Assembly: GCA_004151065.3 (NCBI GenBank) | Contig: NWUY0300018239.1 | Location: 11,215 to 24,137, forward strand | DNA from: Larix sibirica | Taxonomy: Eukaryota > Streptophyta > Pinopsida > Pinales > Pinaceae | Direction: 5' to 3' | Length of the DNA: 12,923 nucleotides | Shown: positions 1-8,944 of the stretch, piece by piece | How positions within the stretch are numbered: the stretch's first letter is position 1 | How the letters are laid out: the number at the start of each line of letters is the position of its first letter | Notes under the pieces: generated by a model | Told to the model about the DNA's origin: nothing | Database searches by the model: none | What the model saw: only the letters and a program-made list of their open reading frames with translations | Program-made: the position numbers and the translations under genes

Positions 1-240
1 TTTGGAAGGGCCGGGAAAGGTTCAAATTTGAACGCTACTGGTGACTGGCGAGACGACTCTTTCATTATAATGCAGTCACAATGCTCTCAAATTCCCTGAG
101 CATCTTCATCAAAAAATTTCTATCTCATCACATCACAGGTTCTATTCTGGGAAAAGTTGAAAAATAGACGTTTATTTCCCCATTGATCGTCACAGGTTCC
201 AGTCTGGAAACCTTAAAAAAAAGGGTTTTACTTTTCATCA
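1..240. other. Possible 5' flank of the 241-483 frame, with a short direct repeat
   Basis: No coding frame is evident. Bases 21-32 form the perfect palindrome TTCAAATTTGAA. TCACAGGTTC occurs twice (133-142 and 190-199), and in both copies a CTGG-AAA core follows, so a segment of about 22 bp is repeated with a 57-bp offset just before the ATG at 241. This could be a 5' leader or promoter, but no convincing TATA box at a fixed distance was found. The role is inference only. Confidence 0.3.
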
Positions 241-483
241 ATGGATTTGCCCAAATCGGATCCTGAAATTGTACGCGGGGTTGTGGAAGCTGAGATAATG
301 ACTGATGAAATGTGTCCTTCTGTACTGAATGAGGATCATGCTGAGATAATGGCTGAGGACTAGAATATCCCCTTGACCGTGGCTATCTGGGCCCTTCTTA
401 AAGTGGCCCTCCTCTCCCGACCAACAGAAGGTGGAAAAACCTCTGATCTTCACACGAGATGCCGTGTGGACTCTCCTCGAAAG
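241..483 (+). pseudogene. Possible first exon, 81 codons with one in-frame TAG, unrecognised
   Basis: One reading frame runs from the ATG at 241 to a consensus-like splice donor at 483/484 (AAG|GTAATT), with only one stop, TAG at 361-363. The first 40 codons read MDLPKSDPEIV at the start and are acidic (many E and D). They contain an internal repeat, AEIMTDE followed by AEIMAED, made by two copies of GCTGAGATAATG. After the TAG the frame continues through a hydrophobic patch (IPLTVAIWALLKVALL) into a basic, polar end. I do not recognise the protein. It could be a decayed first exon, or a 40-residue ORF followed by a chance open frame. No later exon was located. Confidence 0.35.
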
Positions 484-1313
484 GTAATTGTTGCTATTTG
501 CACTGATTATTGTTTCTCCATGAGACCAGATCTTGGGGCATCCAATAAATAAATTCTATTCCACATGAAAAAAAGGGATTAAAAATATTTCCTTAACACT
601 CTGGTGAGATTCTATTTTCATAGCTAAGGCTAAATCTCTACCAAATCTAATTAGTTTTGCAAAGTATTTGATAAAATGATTCAACACCAGACTTAATATC
701 AGCCATCCATGTAATAAATCCAACACTCCTTAATAGCTCTGGAGTGATAAGATAGGTTTATTTATTCTTTTCCAGAATTTGTAGACAGATGTCAACAATA
801 ACACAATTTATCAAACAAACAAACAATCTCTATGATACCTTTTACATCAGAGCTGCATCGTCTCGATTTGAATCTATGGTTTAAACAGATTTTGCATTGC
901 CTTCATGATATCGACCTCTGATTCAACGCATTCAATGAAACCAACTTAAAGAGAAATAGCCTAGCAGGGACCAAAATAGTCAATGGGTTGATTGGAATGA
1001 TAACGCCACACATACCAATCTTTCACTATTTGGAATTGGTGAATACCCTTATCCATTGTCTTCAACTACAGACACAGTTTGAGTCGTAACCAGATTGACT
1101 TTTAAATGCAGAACTGGAGTAAGCTCGTTCCTCAGGTAACGCATAGATCCTTTTAAATTTTTTTGTTTTGTCAAATATCAATACACAACCCATATGGCTT
1201 ATCGGAACATAGAAAGTTGTGGAACAAAGTATCTTGAGAGAAGAGTTATTGCAGCATAAGGGTGCATTCAGGGAAAAATGATGCTATATGACAATCTCGT
1301 AGATAGTTCTTTT
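484..1313. other. AT-rich region without a supported gene
   Basis: No frame of gene quality was found on either strand. On the minus strand, 1050-1145 holds a short open stretch beginning MRYLRNELTPVLHLKV and running about 31 codons before TAA. It is readable but too short and unflanked to call. On the plus strand, an acceptor-like AAATGCAG lies near 1105 and a donor-like CAGGTAACG near 1136. Neither is convincing alone. Confidence 0.4.
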
Positions 1314-1387
1314 CCATAATCAGATTAGGTGTATTACAGATTCCCAATCTCCATAATCAGATTAGGTGTATTACAGATTTCCAATCT
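1314..1387. repeat. 37-bp tandem duplication
   Basis: Bases 1314-1350 and 1351-1387 are the same 37-bp unit in direct tandem (starting CCATAATCAGATTAGG), with one difference, C or T in the GATT(C/T)CCAATCT part. Near identity implies a recent duplication or local conversion. The second copy is also the left edge of the larger tandem repeat that follows. Confidence 0.92.
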
Positions 1388-1848
1388 CCTATCACTCCGA
1401 GTACTGTTTTGTTTGACTTACAGCAGCAGCAAGAATCATCTACCTGGAGGGAATCTCCACCATACATAAAGCCATAGGAATACTTTACATACTCTTGCTG
1501 CAAGTAGGAAACATGATTCTGATTACAAATAAGGAAGGCTACAAGATGCAAGTATCCTGAAGCCAATGCTAAATTTTAACCTGAATCTAATAAAGAGTAT
1601 TGCAGATTCCTGATCTCCTATCACTCCCAGTGCTGTTTTGTTTGAATTACAACAGACATCAATAGCCATCGGTCTAGAGGGAAGCTCCAGCATACAATAA
1701 AGCCATAGCAATATCTTCCATACTCTTGATGGAAGTAAGAAACAAGGTTTTGATTACAAATGAAGAAGGCTGCAAGATTTAAGGCTCCTGAAGACAATGC
1801 TGGATTTGAATCTGAATCTAACAGGAAGTATCAGATTTATGAGATCTG
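1352..1848. repeat. Tandem repeat with a period of about 230 bp, two full copies and a partial third
   Basis: Landmarks repeat with an offset of 229-231 bases. ATCTCCTATCACTCC is at 1384 and again at 1613, and GATTACAAAT is at 1521 and 1752. The shared parts include the GTTTTGTTTGA(C/A)TTACA tract, the ATAAAGCCATAG tract and the CTGAATCTAA tract (near 1580 and 1811). The copies are roughly 80% alike by eye. The third copy fades after about 1848. On the minus strand each copy can be read as a similar hydrophobic peptide (a GVIGD motif, then an R-F-R-x-K-x-S-I run). That is expected of any duplicated DNA and does not show that it is coding. One copy carries an acceptor-like site (CTACTTGCAG) on the minus strand. 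Confidence 0.85.
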
Positions 1849-3227
1849 CATGATTCTCCAGTTCTAGGAAATTAATGCATGCTACTCTCTTAGTTCCAAG
1901 AAAAAAAGCATTTAGCTGAGGGAGATGGGGAGATGGGTTATTCAAAAGTATAGAAAATCATTTGAAGTTGTTAGTATATGTGCTTCCTAAAAATATGCAA
2001 TTCTATAGTTTTGAAGGACCAACCTAGACTATATGGATTGCTTTTTAAGTGATCTATCTTTGAGTGCATTTCCATGATCGTTTTTGTTGATCATCATCGT
2101 GTTAATGGGGATCATGCAAATGGAGAGGTTTCAGATTATCTTTGTTCCTCTCGAAGGATGAAGATGGATAATTTTGAGGTAGGAAAACTCTTGTGCACTT
2201 GAGATCCAAATTGCAAAGAGATAATCACTATGGAAAAAGGAAAGCTAAAGCTATGTTAACTCTTGAAATTCCATCCAGTATTCTAGTGGAGCCTGTAACA
2301 TCTTTCCATTCCTTTGGCTCCAAGTTAGTCATTAGTGAAAGTAGTTATTTTTCTTGGCCTCTCAATAGTGGGAACTTTAAAACTGACTGAGTTATCTTGA
2401 ATAACAAAGCCCAAGGTGGCATGAACAACTTCAGTGCTAGTGTTTGAATTTTGAGGGACGAGTGAAAGATGCATTTGCAAATAAACCTTCAATTTGTTGC
2501 AGCTATTATTCCTACATAATACGTCTCTCATTTTGGCCAAGATAATGTTATACTCCTGTTTGGGTTGGAAAGGATGTCTTCACTATGGAATATTGATATC
2601 CCCTGTCAGTTTTGTAGGCATTAGCCATCTGTCTCAGCAGTTTCGACACTAAGGAACTATTTACGCTTTTGGTTGATCATATGTGGTGACAAATATGCCT
2701 AGAAAGAATTAAAGGGTCTCAAATGCTAAATAGTGCCTACTTGTTTGTTCTATAATAATCCTATTGCATAGTGAAAAGATGATATTAGAATAGGGATATC
2801 AACAGCATATTACGTGGATCAAATTTAAGATCAACACTGTCATGCTTCACTTCTATCATAATAATATCACTTCTGTCATAATAATATCAGAGATAGCCTG
2901 TACATTCACCATATTTTGCAGCAATGATTTGAGGTAGTATTTGGCCAGTATTTATTGTTCGTACATCCTCGTAGAATATCTCGCTGGATGCTCAACAGTT
3001 ATGTATATTGAAGCCATGAACTTTTTGTTTTAGGTAGTGCAGTGATTATACGATGTTGCTACCTACATTGGTTCTCTTGAAGAGATCATAGAATATTGAA
3101 GGTCATTATAGGCTTATAAGTTGCAAGGATTGATTCTTTTAAGCAGGTAACTCGTATTGTTACACATTTTAATGACTTCTAGCCATGAATTCGTATCTCC
3201 TGAGTTTTTGACAACAAGCAACTTACT
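1849..3227. other. AT-rich region, no supported gene
   Basis: The only weak coding trace is on the plus strand at about 2193-2522: one frame with three stops, all TGA, including a readable KRKAKAMLTLEIPSS stretch. I could not tie it to a family. A plus-strand exon-like piece at 3034-3146 has an acceptor (TTGTTTTAG) and a donor (CAG|GTAACT), but three stops in 37 codons in its best frame. No RNA gene was seen. Confidence 0.4.
2847..2886. repeat. 20-bp tandem duplication
   Basis: Two adjacent 20-bp units (2847-2866 and 2867-2886), TCACTTCT(A/G)TCATAATAATA, differ at one base. This is typical of replication slippage and no function is implied. Confidence 0.9.
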
Positions 3228-3533
3228 TTGACTCTGGTGGCTTTGCAGAACTACATTTCAGTTTCAAATGGTACAATCGGTGTGTACCCATTGAATTTGA
3301 CACTGGACCTTCAACAAGTAAATCATCTTTGTATTGTTTTTCCATTCTTTGGACAAGTGACAAAAGTAGCAGATGAAGATTCAAGAGTTCAAGCCTTCAT
3401 TTGTTGTGGTTGTTAACGTGAAGGTCCCTATTGGATATCAGCCTTCATTTTAATACAAACTAGAATGCTTGCTTTAATGAAGTCATATTTAGAAATTCCA
3501 TTTCCTTCCGGACAACAGGAAACAATCTCTCAT
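3228..3533 (+). pseudogene. Weak degenerate coding trace, unrecognised
   Basis: A single frame runs about 102 codons from near 3228 to a TAA at 3534, with one internal stop (TAA at 3414-3416). Readable parts include NYISVSNGTIGVYPLNL near the start, VADEDSRVQAFICC in the middle and MLALMKSYLEIPFPSGQQ near the end. An acceptor-like TTTGCAG precedes AACTACATTTC. A donor-like CAA|GTAAATC follows 23 codons later, so the open frame may in fact be an exon plus an intron. No family recognised. In AT-rich DNA such a run could arise by chance. Confidence 0.2.
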
Positions 3534-3654
3534 TAAACTTCAATTGAAGAATCTCATCTGAATCTAAAAGTTCTTATCTGATAGACAACCTGTTAAATTG
3601 ATCAATTTATTATTTCAACCATTTTTGCATTGATTTCCCTGTCATGTAGCCATC

Positions 3655-4195
3655 ACGTGTGTCCCTAAAACACTTGAAATTAGAAAGAAACAGAGTATGC
3701 AGAAGAACAGAGCACACAGAAATTGGGGAAAAGTCGGTAAAGAGACTACGCTCTCCATTTGTATTTATTAAATGAAGACAAGTAAGTAGTTACAACAGAA
3801 CAACGAATAAATAGGATCTACAATAATGAACTGTAGTTTATTTACCTAACTAATTAATGCCCCATTATTTCCAAGTAAAACTAAGTATAACATAAAAATC
3901 TCAAAACCCAGATAATGAGGTAAATGGATCTCTTCAACTTGAGTTGGCTTATCAATATGCTCCAGTGATTGAGGCAAAACTACAAAATAACTTATAAGCT
4001 ACAACAACACCACCAATAGAAGGAGGCTCCTAACAAACCCATGCACTTTCTTTCTTTCTCCTTGCATTTTCCCCTTCTATCCATACTAACAGAATGCATA
4101 TTTTTTCCAAACCTCATTATAGACATAAGACACATGACAAAGAGCCCTAATAATACTATAATGATTAGAAAACCTATAGCCACTTGAATGAACAA
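3655..4195 (-). other. Possible gene 3' end or LTR-like piece (minus strand)
   Basis: On the minus strand, a 67-codon frame (4195 to 3992) encodes one strongly hydrophobic segment (VAIGFLIIIVLLGLFVMCLM) followed by a basic tail rich in K and R, which would suit a single-pass membrane protein end. It is followed by about 220 bases to a TTTAATAAATAC poly(A)-like signal near 3770, then a T- and C-rich stretch. Two readings are possible: the last exon plus 3' UTR of a gene, or part of an LTR beginning at a TGTTAGGAG near 4035. No partner LTR, target duplication or homologue can be shown, so both remain guesses. Confidence 0.2.
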
Positions 4196-4651
4196 TGATT
4201 TTAGGATACTAGTTACAGAGGAGAAATAAAAAGATGAAGATTATGGGTTTGTCGTAATCTCTATCTGGTCCCTGCATACTTCTAATTCAATATTATTACA
4301 TTCGCATGCTTATTTTTCTCATTCCTGTGTTTTTAATTCATGGGACCTAGATCTATATGACCTCATTGATTATCACATTAATAAGATGGATTTTCCAACT
4401 TATAATTATATGGTTTGAGTAGAAAAGTGGTAATACATAGTATGATCTCAACACATTGTATTTTTCCTAGTAGATGCATCAAGTACTCATTCATTGAATG
4501 TACCTTAAAAGCTAAGTTTATTTATGTCCCATTGATTATTTTTTGGTTTCTTGAGGGAATCAATTATTTTCAATTCCAATTTTCTAAAGGTGAAAATCCC
4601 AAGGTGTTTGTTCCGTTAACATACAATTCTTCTACAAACTTCAATCTATTG
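4196..4651. other. AT-rich region, nothing supported
   Basis: A 79-codon stop-free run at 4415-4654 on the plus strand has low-information, hydrophobic, F- and I-rich content typical of AT-rich noncoding DNA. It is not called. Confidence 0.5.
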
Positions 4652-4843
4652 TAGACACATGGAACATGGCCAATCTAAATTGCACTATTCAATATTGACT
4701 TGAGAGTGGAATTCTTAGACACATGAAACATGGCCAATCGCAATTGCATTATTAAATACCGACTACAGAGTGGCATGCTTAGACACATGGAACATGGCTA
4801 ACCTCAATTGCATTATTCAATATTGACTAGAGAGTGGCATGCT
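4652..4843. repeat. Three 64-bp tandem repeats (TAGACACATG... units)
   Basis: Three adjacent units start at 4652, 4716 and 4780, exactly 64 bp apart. Each begins TAGACACATG(G/A)AACATGG. Each then carries an AATTGCA(T/C)TATT segment and a GACT...AGAGTGG(C/A)AT segment. Units 2 and 3 share the GGCATGCTT end, while unit 1 has GGAATTCTT. Copies are about 80-90% alike. The array ends some 240 bp before the SUGP1-like exon. It is a minisatellite, and no coding frame runs through it. Confidence 0.93.
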
Positions 4844-5086
4844 TAACTTTTTCAGGTTTCTATTTTTTAGCATTCATGAAAGATTTATGGCATTGTCTTT
4901 GGATAATAGATCCATATAGAAGAAATCATGTCTAACGTTTACTTTAAGTAATGTAGTCTGTTATTACATGGCACATGCTTTGATCACTTGGGAGGAATTA
5001 TTTTCTACATGCAAGAGATTTTGTGAGAAAGTGTTTGGGTCAGTTTGTCCATCTGCATTCAGCCAATTAGTATGTATTTGAATATG

Positions 5087-5497
5087 ATGGAGGGAGAAAG
5101 TAATTCAATTTTGTTTGTAAATGATGGTTCCTTCTTAGAAAGGTTTAAGAAACTCAAGCAGCAACAACATAAGGAACAAGATTCTACGCAAGTCCTTACA
5201 ACAGGTGTTTCCCTAGAATTTGTCAACGGCTCCAAGACTAGCTTGACTATGAAAAAGGATACCAATTTCAAACCATCAATTAAGCCACCACCTTCTCCTA
5301 CAAATGGGAAGTTTGCTTTCGGTTTGAAACAAAAGTCAAAACTTCTATCTCCCCCTGTAAAACTAGGTGATGATGAAGATGGAGTTGAAGATGGAAGTGA
5401 ATATGTAAGAAGGGGCTTGGAAAATTAGTCAAAGAGACTTAATTTGGAGCCATCAAATATCTTTGAGGATTCTCAAGATGCCCCTCAAACTTGTAAC
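5087..5497 (+). pseudogene. SUGP1-like: SUGP1-like (splicing factor 4-like) N-terminal exon, partial and probably broken
   Basis: The frame starting at the ATG at 5087 encodes MEGESNSILFVNDGSF followed by LERFKKLKQQQ. Later come a proline-rich link (KPPPSPTNGK), the block FAFGLKQKSKLLSPPVKLG, and an acidic DDEDGVEDG run. From memory, plant SURP and G-patch domain-containing protein 1-like proteins begin the same way: a FVNDGSFxERF start, a Q/K-rich coil, then a lysine-rich LKQKSK-APVKLG block and an acidic stretch. They are nuclear pre-mRNA splicing proteins whose SURP and G-patch domains lie further on. Here the frame meets TAG at 5426-5428, but stays readable beyond it (KRLNLEPSNIFEDSQ) to TAA at 5498. 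Either the exon is a relic with a premature stop, or it is spliced out at the good donor at 5404/5405 (TAT|GTAAGA). An acceptor-like TCTGCATTCAG sits at about 5062, so a 5'-UTR intron is possible. Two other in-frame ATGs lie upstream (5072, 5084); 5087 best matches the family start. No SURP or G-patch coding sequence was found downstream. Confidence 0.68.
5405..5410 (+). promoter_or_regulatory. Candidate 5' splice site in the SUGP1-like exon
   Basis: GTAAGA follows GAATAT, a strong plant-type donor. Using it would remove the TAG at 5426 from the message. The peptide after the TAG still looks like protein, which argues against it. No matching acceptor with a readable next exon was identified within the window. 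Confidence 0.35.
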
Positions 5498-5500
5498 TAA

Positions 5501-6017
5501 TCACCTTTACATTCCTTTTTATTTCCTATTCCTTAAGAACATTGTTAAGATGCATACCACTTTGTTACTCTAGAAGAATCATGAGAATAAAATTAACTTG
5601 GGTATTTTAATAGATAAATGTGATCCAATAGTACTTTCATTCTGAATGTCTTGTAGCATACCTTCTTGGTAGTAGAAGCAAAAGGACAATGTTACATTGT
5701 TGTCTCAATAGCTAGTTGTAAATTGATCTCACAATATATATCAATGCTAAGGGAATTAAAAAAGGATCGGATTTCTCTTGGGGAGATGGCTACTTTAAAG
5801 CAATTGACAGAGTGGTATCAATAAACATTTGCATTTGTTCATGAGAGTGTACAATTTTATGTTTCATGTTTGTTTGCAGGAAGAAAAAATTAGGGTATAT
5901 TTATTCATTTTTTATTTTATCTGCTTAGTTGGACATGGATTTACAAATCTAGAAAAATGAATCTACAATCCCACCCCATAAATTCACTACTTACCAATAT
6001 CCAAAACATGCTTTTAG
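5501..6017. other. AT-rich region after the SUGP1-like exon
   Basis: No exon continuing the SUGP1-like protein was found. An acceptor-like TTTGTTTGCAG at about 5870-5880 is followed by GAAGAAAAAATTAGG, but the frame after it soon closes and shows no SURP-like sequence. TGGTATCAATA near 5814 recalls a retrotransposon primer-binding site only in its first eight bases. Confidence 0.4.
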
Positions 6018-6878
6018 ATGAAAAGAGGTCCTTTCCTTTTTATAGTTAGTGTATGTTATTGTGGTTGTATTCCTGACATTTTTCTGCTTTCTAAGGCACT
6101 CTTATTTGATATTGATGCTCTTGGCAATTGACCAGAGTTGTTGAATTTGCTTGATTTTATCTCGAAGCACTCAAATAGACATTGAAGCTTAAGAAAAAAA
6201 ATGACTTTAATTTCAGACCAATTGGGTATAACTATTTTCAAAAACAAATTGAAGGGAACATACCCTTTCAGAAACCACAGCCTCCTTAACTATTTCATGG
6301 ATTGAAAATCTTGAGGATTTGGCTACATATGATAGGTTCCTTTCATTCTGAATGTTCCATGTACTTGATGGCTTTGATTAAGGGTCCTTTTCCATGCTGG
6401 CATTTACTCCTACATCAACTAGTGCCAAACTCTGCAAATATCCTTCCTTTACAAAATTTGAATAAGCTGATTGTAGGGTTCCAGTTTTAAGGTTGTGGAA
6501 CTAGATCCATCCCTAGGATTGACCAATGGTCCATTAGGTAAATCACAAAACTACAGGTATTTGGGACATTCTTTAGATCCTAAGGGATTTGGAAGGGAAA
6601 TCCTTGACATTACCTTTCCTTTCAAGTTTTGACAGCATAACCCCTTCCAAAAATGTCCCTTTCATCTAGTGGATTTGAAGAGTGGTCTACTAGGTCTTCA
6701 TACATCCCCATCTCTTCTTCCAAATGGCATAGAGGGACTTATCCTAGGATTTAGCATATCCACACCCTCCTTATTTATCAGAGAGTGATCCAAATGGGTA
6801 AAGAATAATAGATTGTGTTACCATATTGTTGGCATATTTGACAACACTTTCAGTTGTCTATCCCACCAGTACATAGTA
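6018..6878 (+). pseudogene. Possible decayed gene, unrecognised, with stops and two frame changes
   Basis: Three consecutive plus-strand segments are unusually open for this base composition. Frame A (6018-6302, from an ATG) has two internal stops, both TGA (6129, 6183), and includes LLNLLDFISKHSNRH. The reading then moves to another frame (6302-6487, 62 codons, no stop), including PNSANILPLQNLNKLIVGF. It then returns to frame A (6486-6878) with two stops, again both TGA (6630, 6786), including FKVVELDPSLGLTNGP and NYRYLGHSLDPKGFG. The next stop is TGA at 6879. Only TGA interrupts frame A, as expected if CGA codons mutated. No family recognised. Chance openness in AT-rich DNA is the main alternative. 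Confidence 0.3.
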
Positions 6879-7441
6879 TGATGCTTGTGTTGGCGCAAGA
6901 GTTGAGGAAATAGAGTTTGAGGAGTGACACCCTAGGATGAACATGTAAAATTAGAACCTAGAACTAGAGTTGTATTACCTTGTCCTTGTGTAATGCAACA
7001 TGGTTGGGGTTTGGAAACTCTAAGAAAGAAAACCATGTTAATGTATAGAGCATGAGTGATACAATATTGATGTTCTATCCAAGATTGATGTTGTATACAA
7101 GATACTTCCTTTTCACCTTTTTTTCATCTTCAACAAGTTTACTAATTATCTTACCAAATGAGACTAATAATTTAACCCTATTTATTTTGCTACATTGGGT
7201 CACGTAAATAATGCAAAAACCATATTAACCTAGTATGCTTAACCCCTTTTACTTTATTCATTTATTTCCCTCTCTTACGGTTTCTAGGATTTTCCCCAAA
7301 ATTGAATGTCATCTCCACTCTCCCCTTCCTTATGGTGGTTTGGTCCCTCGCCCTAAGAGTCATCATACACATTGTATTGAGATTGATTATCTTCTTCTAG
7401 TGGGACAAGGGAATGGCTTAGTATGTTCTAAGAATACATAG

Positions 7442-7443
<2 letters not shown>

Positions 7444-7478
<35 letters not shown>
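7444..7478. repeat. (CA)n microsatellite, about 17 units
   Basis: An uninterrupted CA dinucleotide run of 35 bases. It is probably variable in length between individuals. Confidence 0.98.
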
Positions 7479-7479
<1 letters not shown>

Positions 7480-7951
7480 ATAATGAAGGGTATATCAATT
7501 ACATAGAAATAGGTCACATTTATATACTATGAGTATGTTAAGTGTATGCAAGAAATAAAGTACTAAATCCATACACTACATGGTGAAAGGGAATGGCAAT
7601 ATTCATAAATTAAAACAAGGTCTTCCAAGAAATTTTTTTAATGCATTCTTCGTATACAATGCAAAATCACTAATATTTGTTAGTAATTACCAAGTAATTT
7701 GTTCATTGCGTGAGCTATCAATGAAGTAATTTGTTCACTACATGGAATGTCGACCAATGAATTAACAACAATTTTCAACCTCAATCTTCATTGTTATATT
7801 TTTAAGGGTTATAATTATGTATAGAGAAGCAATAGTGTTACTAACACCATATCGATACCATGGGCCAAGTTTGAATAGTGGGGAAATCATCATGATCATT
7901 AACCAACAAAAAATAAGCAGACACTTCAATTCATAGAGGACATGACGTGGA

Positions 7952-7974
7952 ATATATATATATATATATATATA
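7952..7974. repeat. (AT)n microsatellite, about 11 units
   Basis: An uninterrupted AT dinucleotide run of 23 bases, lying about 150 bases beyond the 3' end of the minus-strand decayed gene. Confidence 0.97.
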
Positions 7975-8127
7975 ATTGTCTCAAATGTACATTTTTTACA
8001 AAATGGCACCGCATGCTCAATATACCAAATGACATCTCGTGCCCAAACATGGAACACTGACATATGGCACCCCATATACAAAATAGATGTTGTTTCTCAC
8101 TCATTGACCACCACCACCCTTGCCACT

Positions 8128-8220
8128 TTAATCTACATCCTTGAAGACACTCTTTATTTTTTTACTAGAACTAGGAGCTTGCACCTTTCTTTTCCTTGAT
8201 GTGCTTCTTCTCTTTAGAGA
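8128..8220 (-). pseudogene. Last exon of the decayed gene, with a basic, nuclear-localisation-like tail
   Basis: The acceptor is TATATGTCTAG|TCTCTAAAG. Thirty codons in phase 0 precede a TAA at 8130-8128. The peptide starts SLKRRSTSRKRKVQAP and continues through SSSKKIKS to VFKDVD. The K/R clusters RKRK and KK resemble nuclear localisation signals, so the ancestral product may have been nuclear. That is inference from composition. Confidence 0.42.
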
Positions 8221-8314
8221 CTAGACATATAAAGAACTTAATAATAAGACTTTTCCACAATGAATTAACACACTTAAAAATCGAAACTTTACAATTCAAT
8301 CCAAGAAAACTCAC

Positions 8315-8383
8315 CACAAAAGGTACTATGAGTCAAGAGGGTGTTCCCATCCTCTGCAACCGTAGTCTCTCAATTATGCCACC
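8315..8383 (-). pseudogene. 69-base exon of the decayed gene
   Basis: The acceptor is TAACTATTGCAG|GGTGGC and the donor TTTGTG|GTGAGT, a strong site. It has 23 codons in phase 0, reading GGIIERLRLQRMGTPS then TGA (8335-8333) and LIVPFV. The intron before it is about 115 bases and AT-rich. Confidence 0.4.
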
Positions 8384-8498
8384 CTGCAATAGTTAAAAGA
8401 ATTAAAACATAAAGTTTAAGAAAAAAATGCTTAAAATCAATCCAATTCATGATAAATAAATGTACTATAGTTAAAATATGTACTATAGATGGAAGTAC

Positions 8499-8648
8499 CC
8501 CATGGGATGGAATTGCTATCCCAAGAGTCGAGAAAAACTAGCCATATGCCGAACTAGCCATGTATCTTGGGACAAATAATGGGCGAAAAATCAACAATGG
8601 TGAAAACTGAAGCAATGATACTGCCAACTTGGAAGGGAACGAACCCAC
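8499..8648 (-). pseudogene. 150-base exon of the decayed gene
   Basis: The acceptor is TGTGTGCAG|GTGGG and the candidate donor CATGGG|GTACTT. It has 50 codons in phase 0, with one stop (TAG 8540-8538), reading VGSFPSKLAVSLLQFSPL and ending IAIPSHG. A second frame of the same DNA (FVPFQVGSIIASVFTIVDF) is almost as open, so the true frame is uncertain. Confidence 0.35.
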
Positions 8649-8738
8649 CTGCACACACATTTAAAAATATTTTAATTAGTTAACCAAAATAAGATAACAA
8701 ATTTCTCATTTAAACAATATTAACTTCACACATGATAC

Positions 8739-8801
8739 CTGGAAAGTTGGTGATGCATCCACCCTAGATGGACAAGGTTCATCGTTGTATGGTACCACAA
8801 C
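8739..8801 (-). pseudogene. 63-base exon of the decayed gene
   Basis: The acceptor is TTTCTATAG|GTTGTGG and the donor TTTCCAG|GTATCA. The exon has 21 codons, phase 0 at both ends, no stop, and reads VVVPYNDEPCPSRVDASPTF plus Q. It is flanked by AT-rich introns. A stop-free frame alone is weak evidence in so short a piece; the borders and the phase match with its neighbours carry the call. Confidence 0.42.
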
Positions 8802-8944
8802 CTATAGAAACATTAAATGAAGGAAACCATTATACACAAACTAAAAGAACATTCAAACTAAAAGCATCTATAATATGGATTGAAAACATATAAGAAAAAT
8901 TGTGAGGGATAATTTTAATTCATAAACAACTCACTCCATCATAC

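Larger units (their letters stand above)
6882..8127. other. AT-rich intergenic region with two microsatellites
   Basis: A 68-codon plus-strand run (7235-7441) has no recognisable content. A 14-bp direct repeat, AAGTAATTTGTTCA, occurs at 7692-7705 and 7724-7737. No gene, RNA gene or mobile element end is supported apart from the simple repeats listed separately. Confidence 0.45.

Noticed and set aside
1357-1945. Similar short minus-strand peptides in each ~230-bp repeat
   Set aside because: Similarity follows from the DNA duplication. There are stops between units and no family match.
2193-2522. Plus-strand frame with three TGA stops (KRKAKAMLTLEIPSS part)
   Set aside because: No family recognised, no splice or start context, and the stop density is not far from chance.
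3034-3146. Exon-like piece with TTGTTTTAG acceptor and CAG|GTAACT donor, including YDVATYIGSLEEIIEY
   Set aside because: Three stops in 37 codons in the best frame and no neighbouring exon in matching phase. Kept only as a remark.
4415-4654. 79-codon stop-free run on the plus strand
   Set aside because: F/I/S-rich content typical of AT-rich noncoding DNA, and it runs into the tandem array.
5814-5824. TGGTATCAATA resembling a tRNA-Met primer-binding site
   Set aside because: Only the first eight bases match the usual site. No LTR end precedes it and no gag-like frame follows.
7235-7441. 68-codon plus-strand frame before the CA microsatellite
   Set aside because: No recognisable motif, no splice context and no neighbouring exon.
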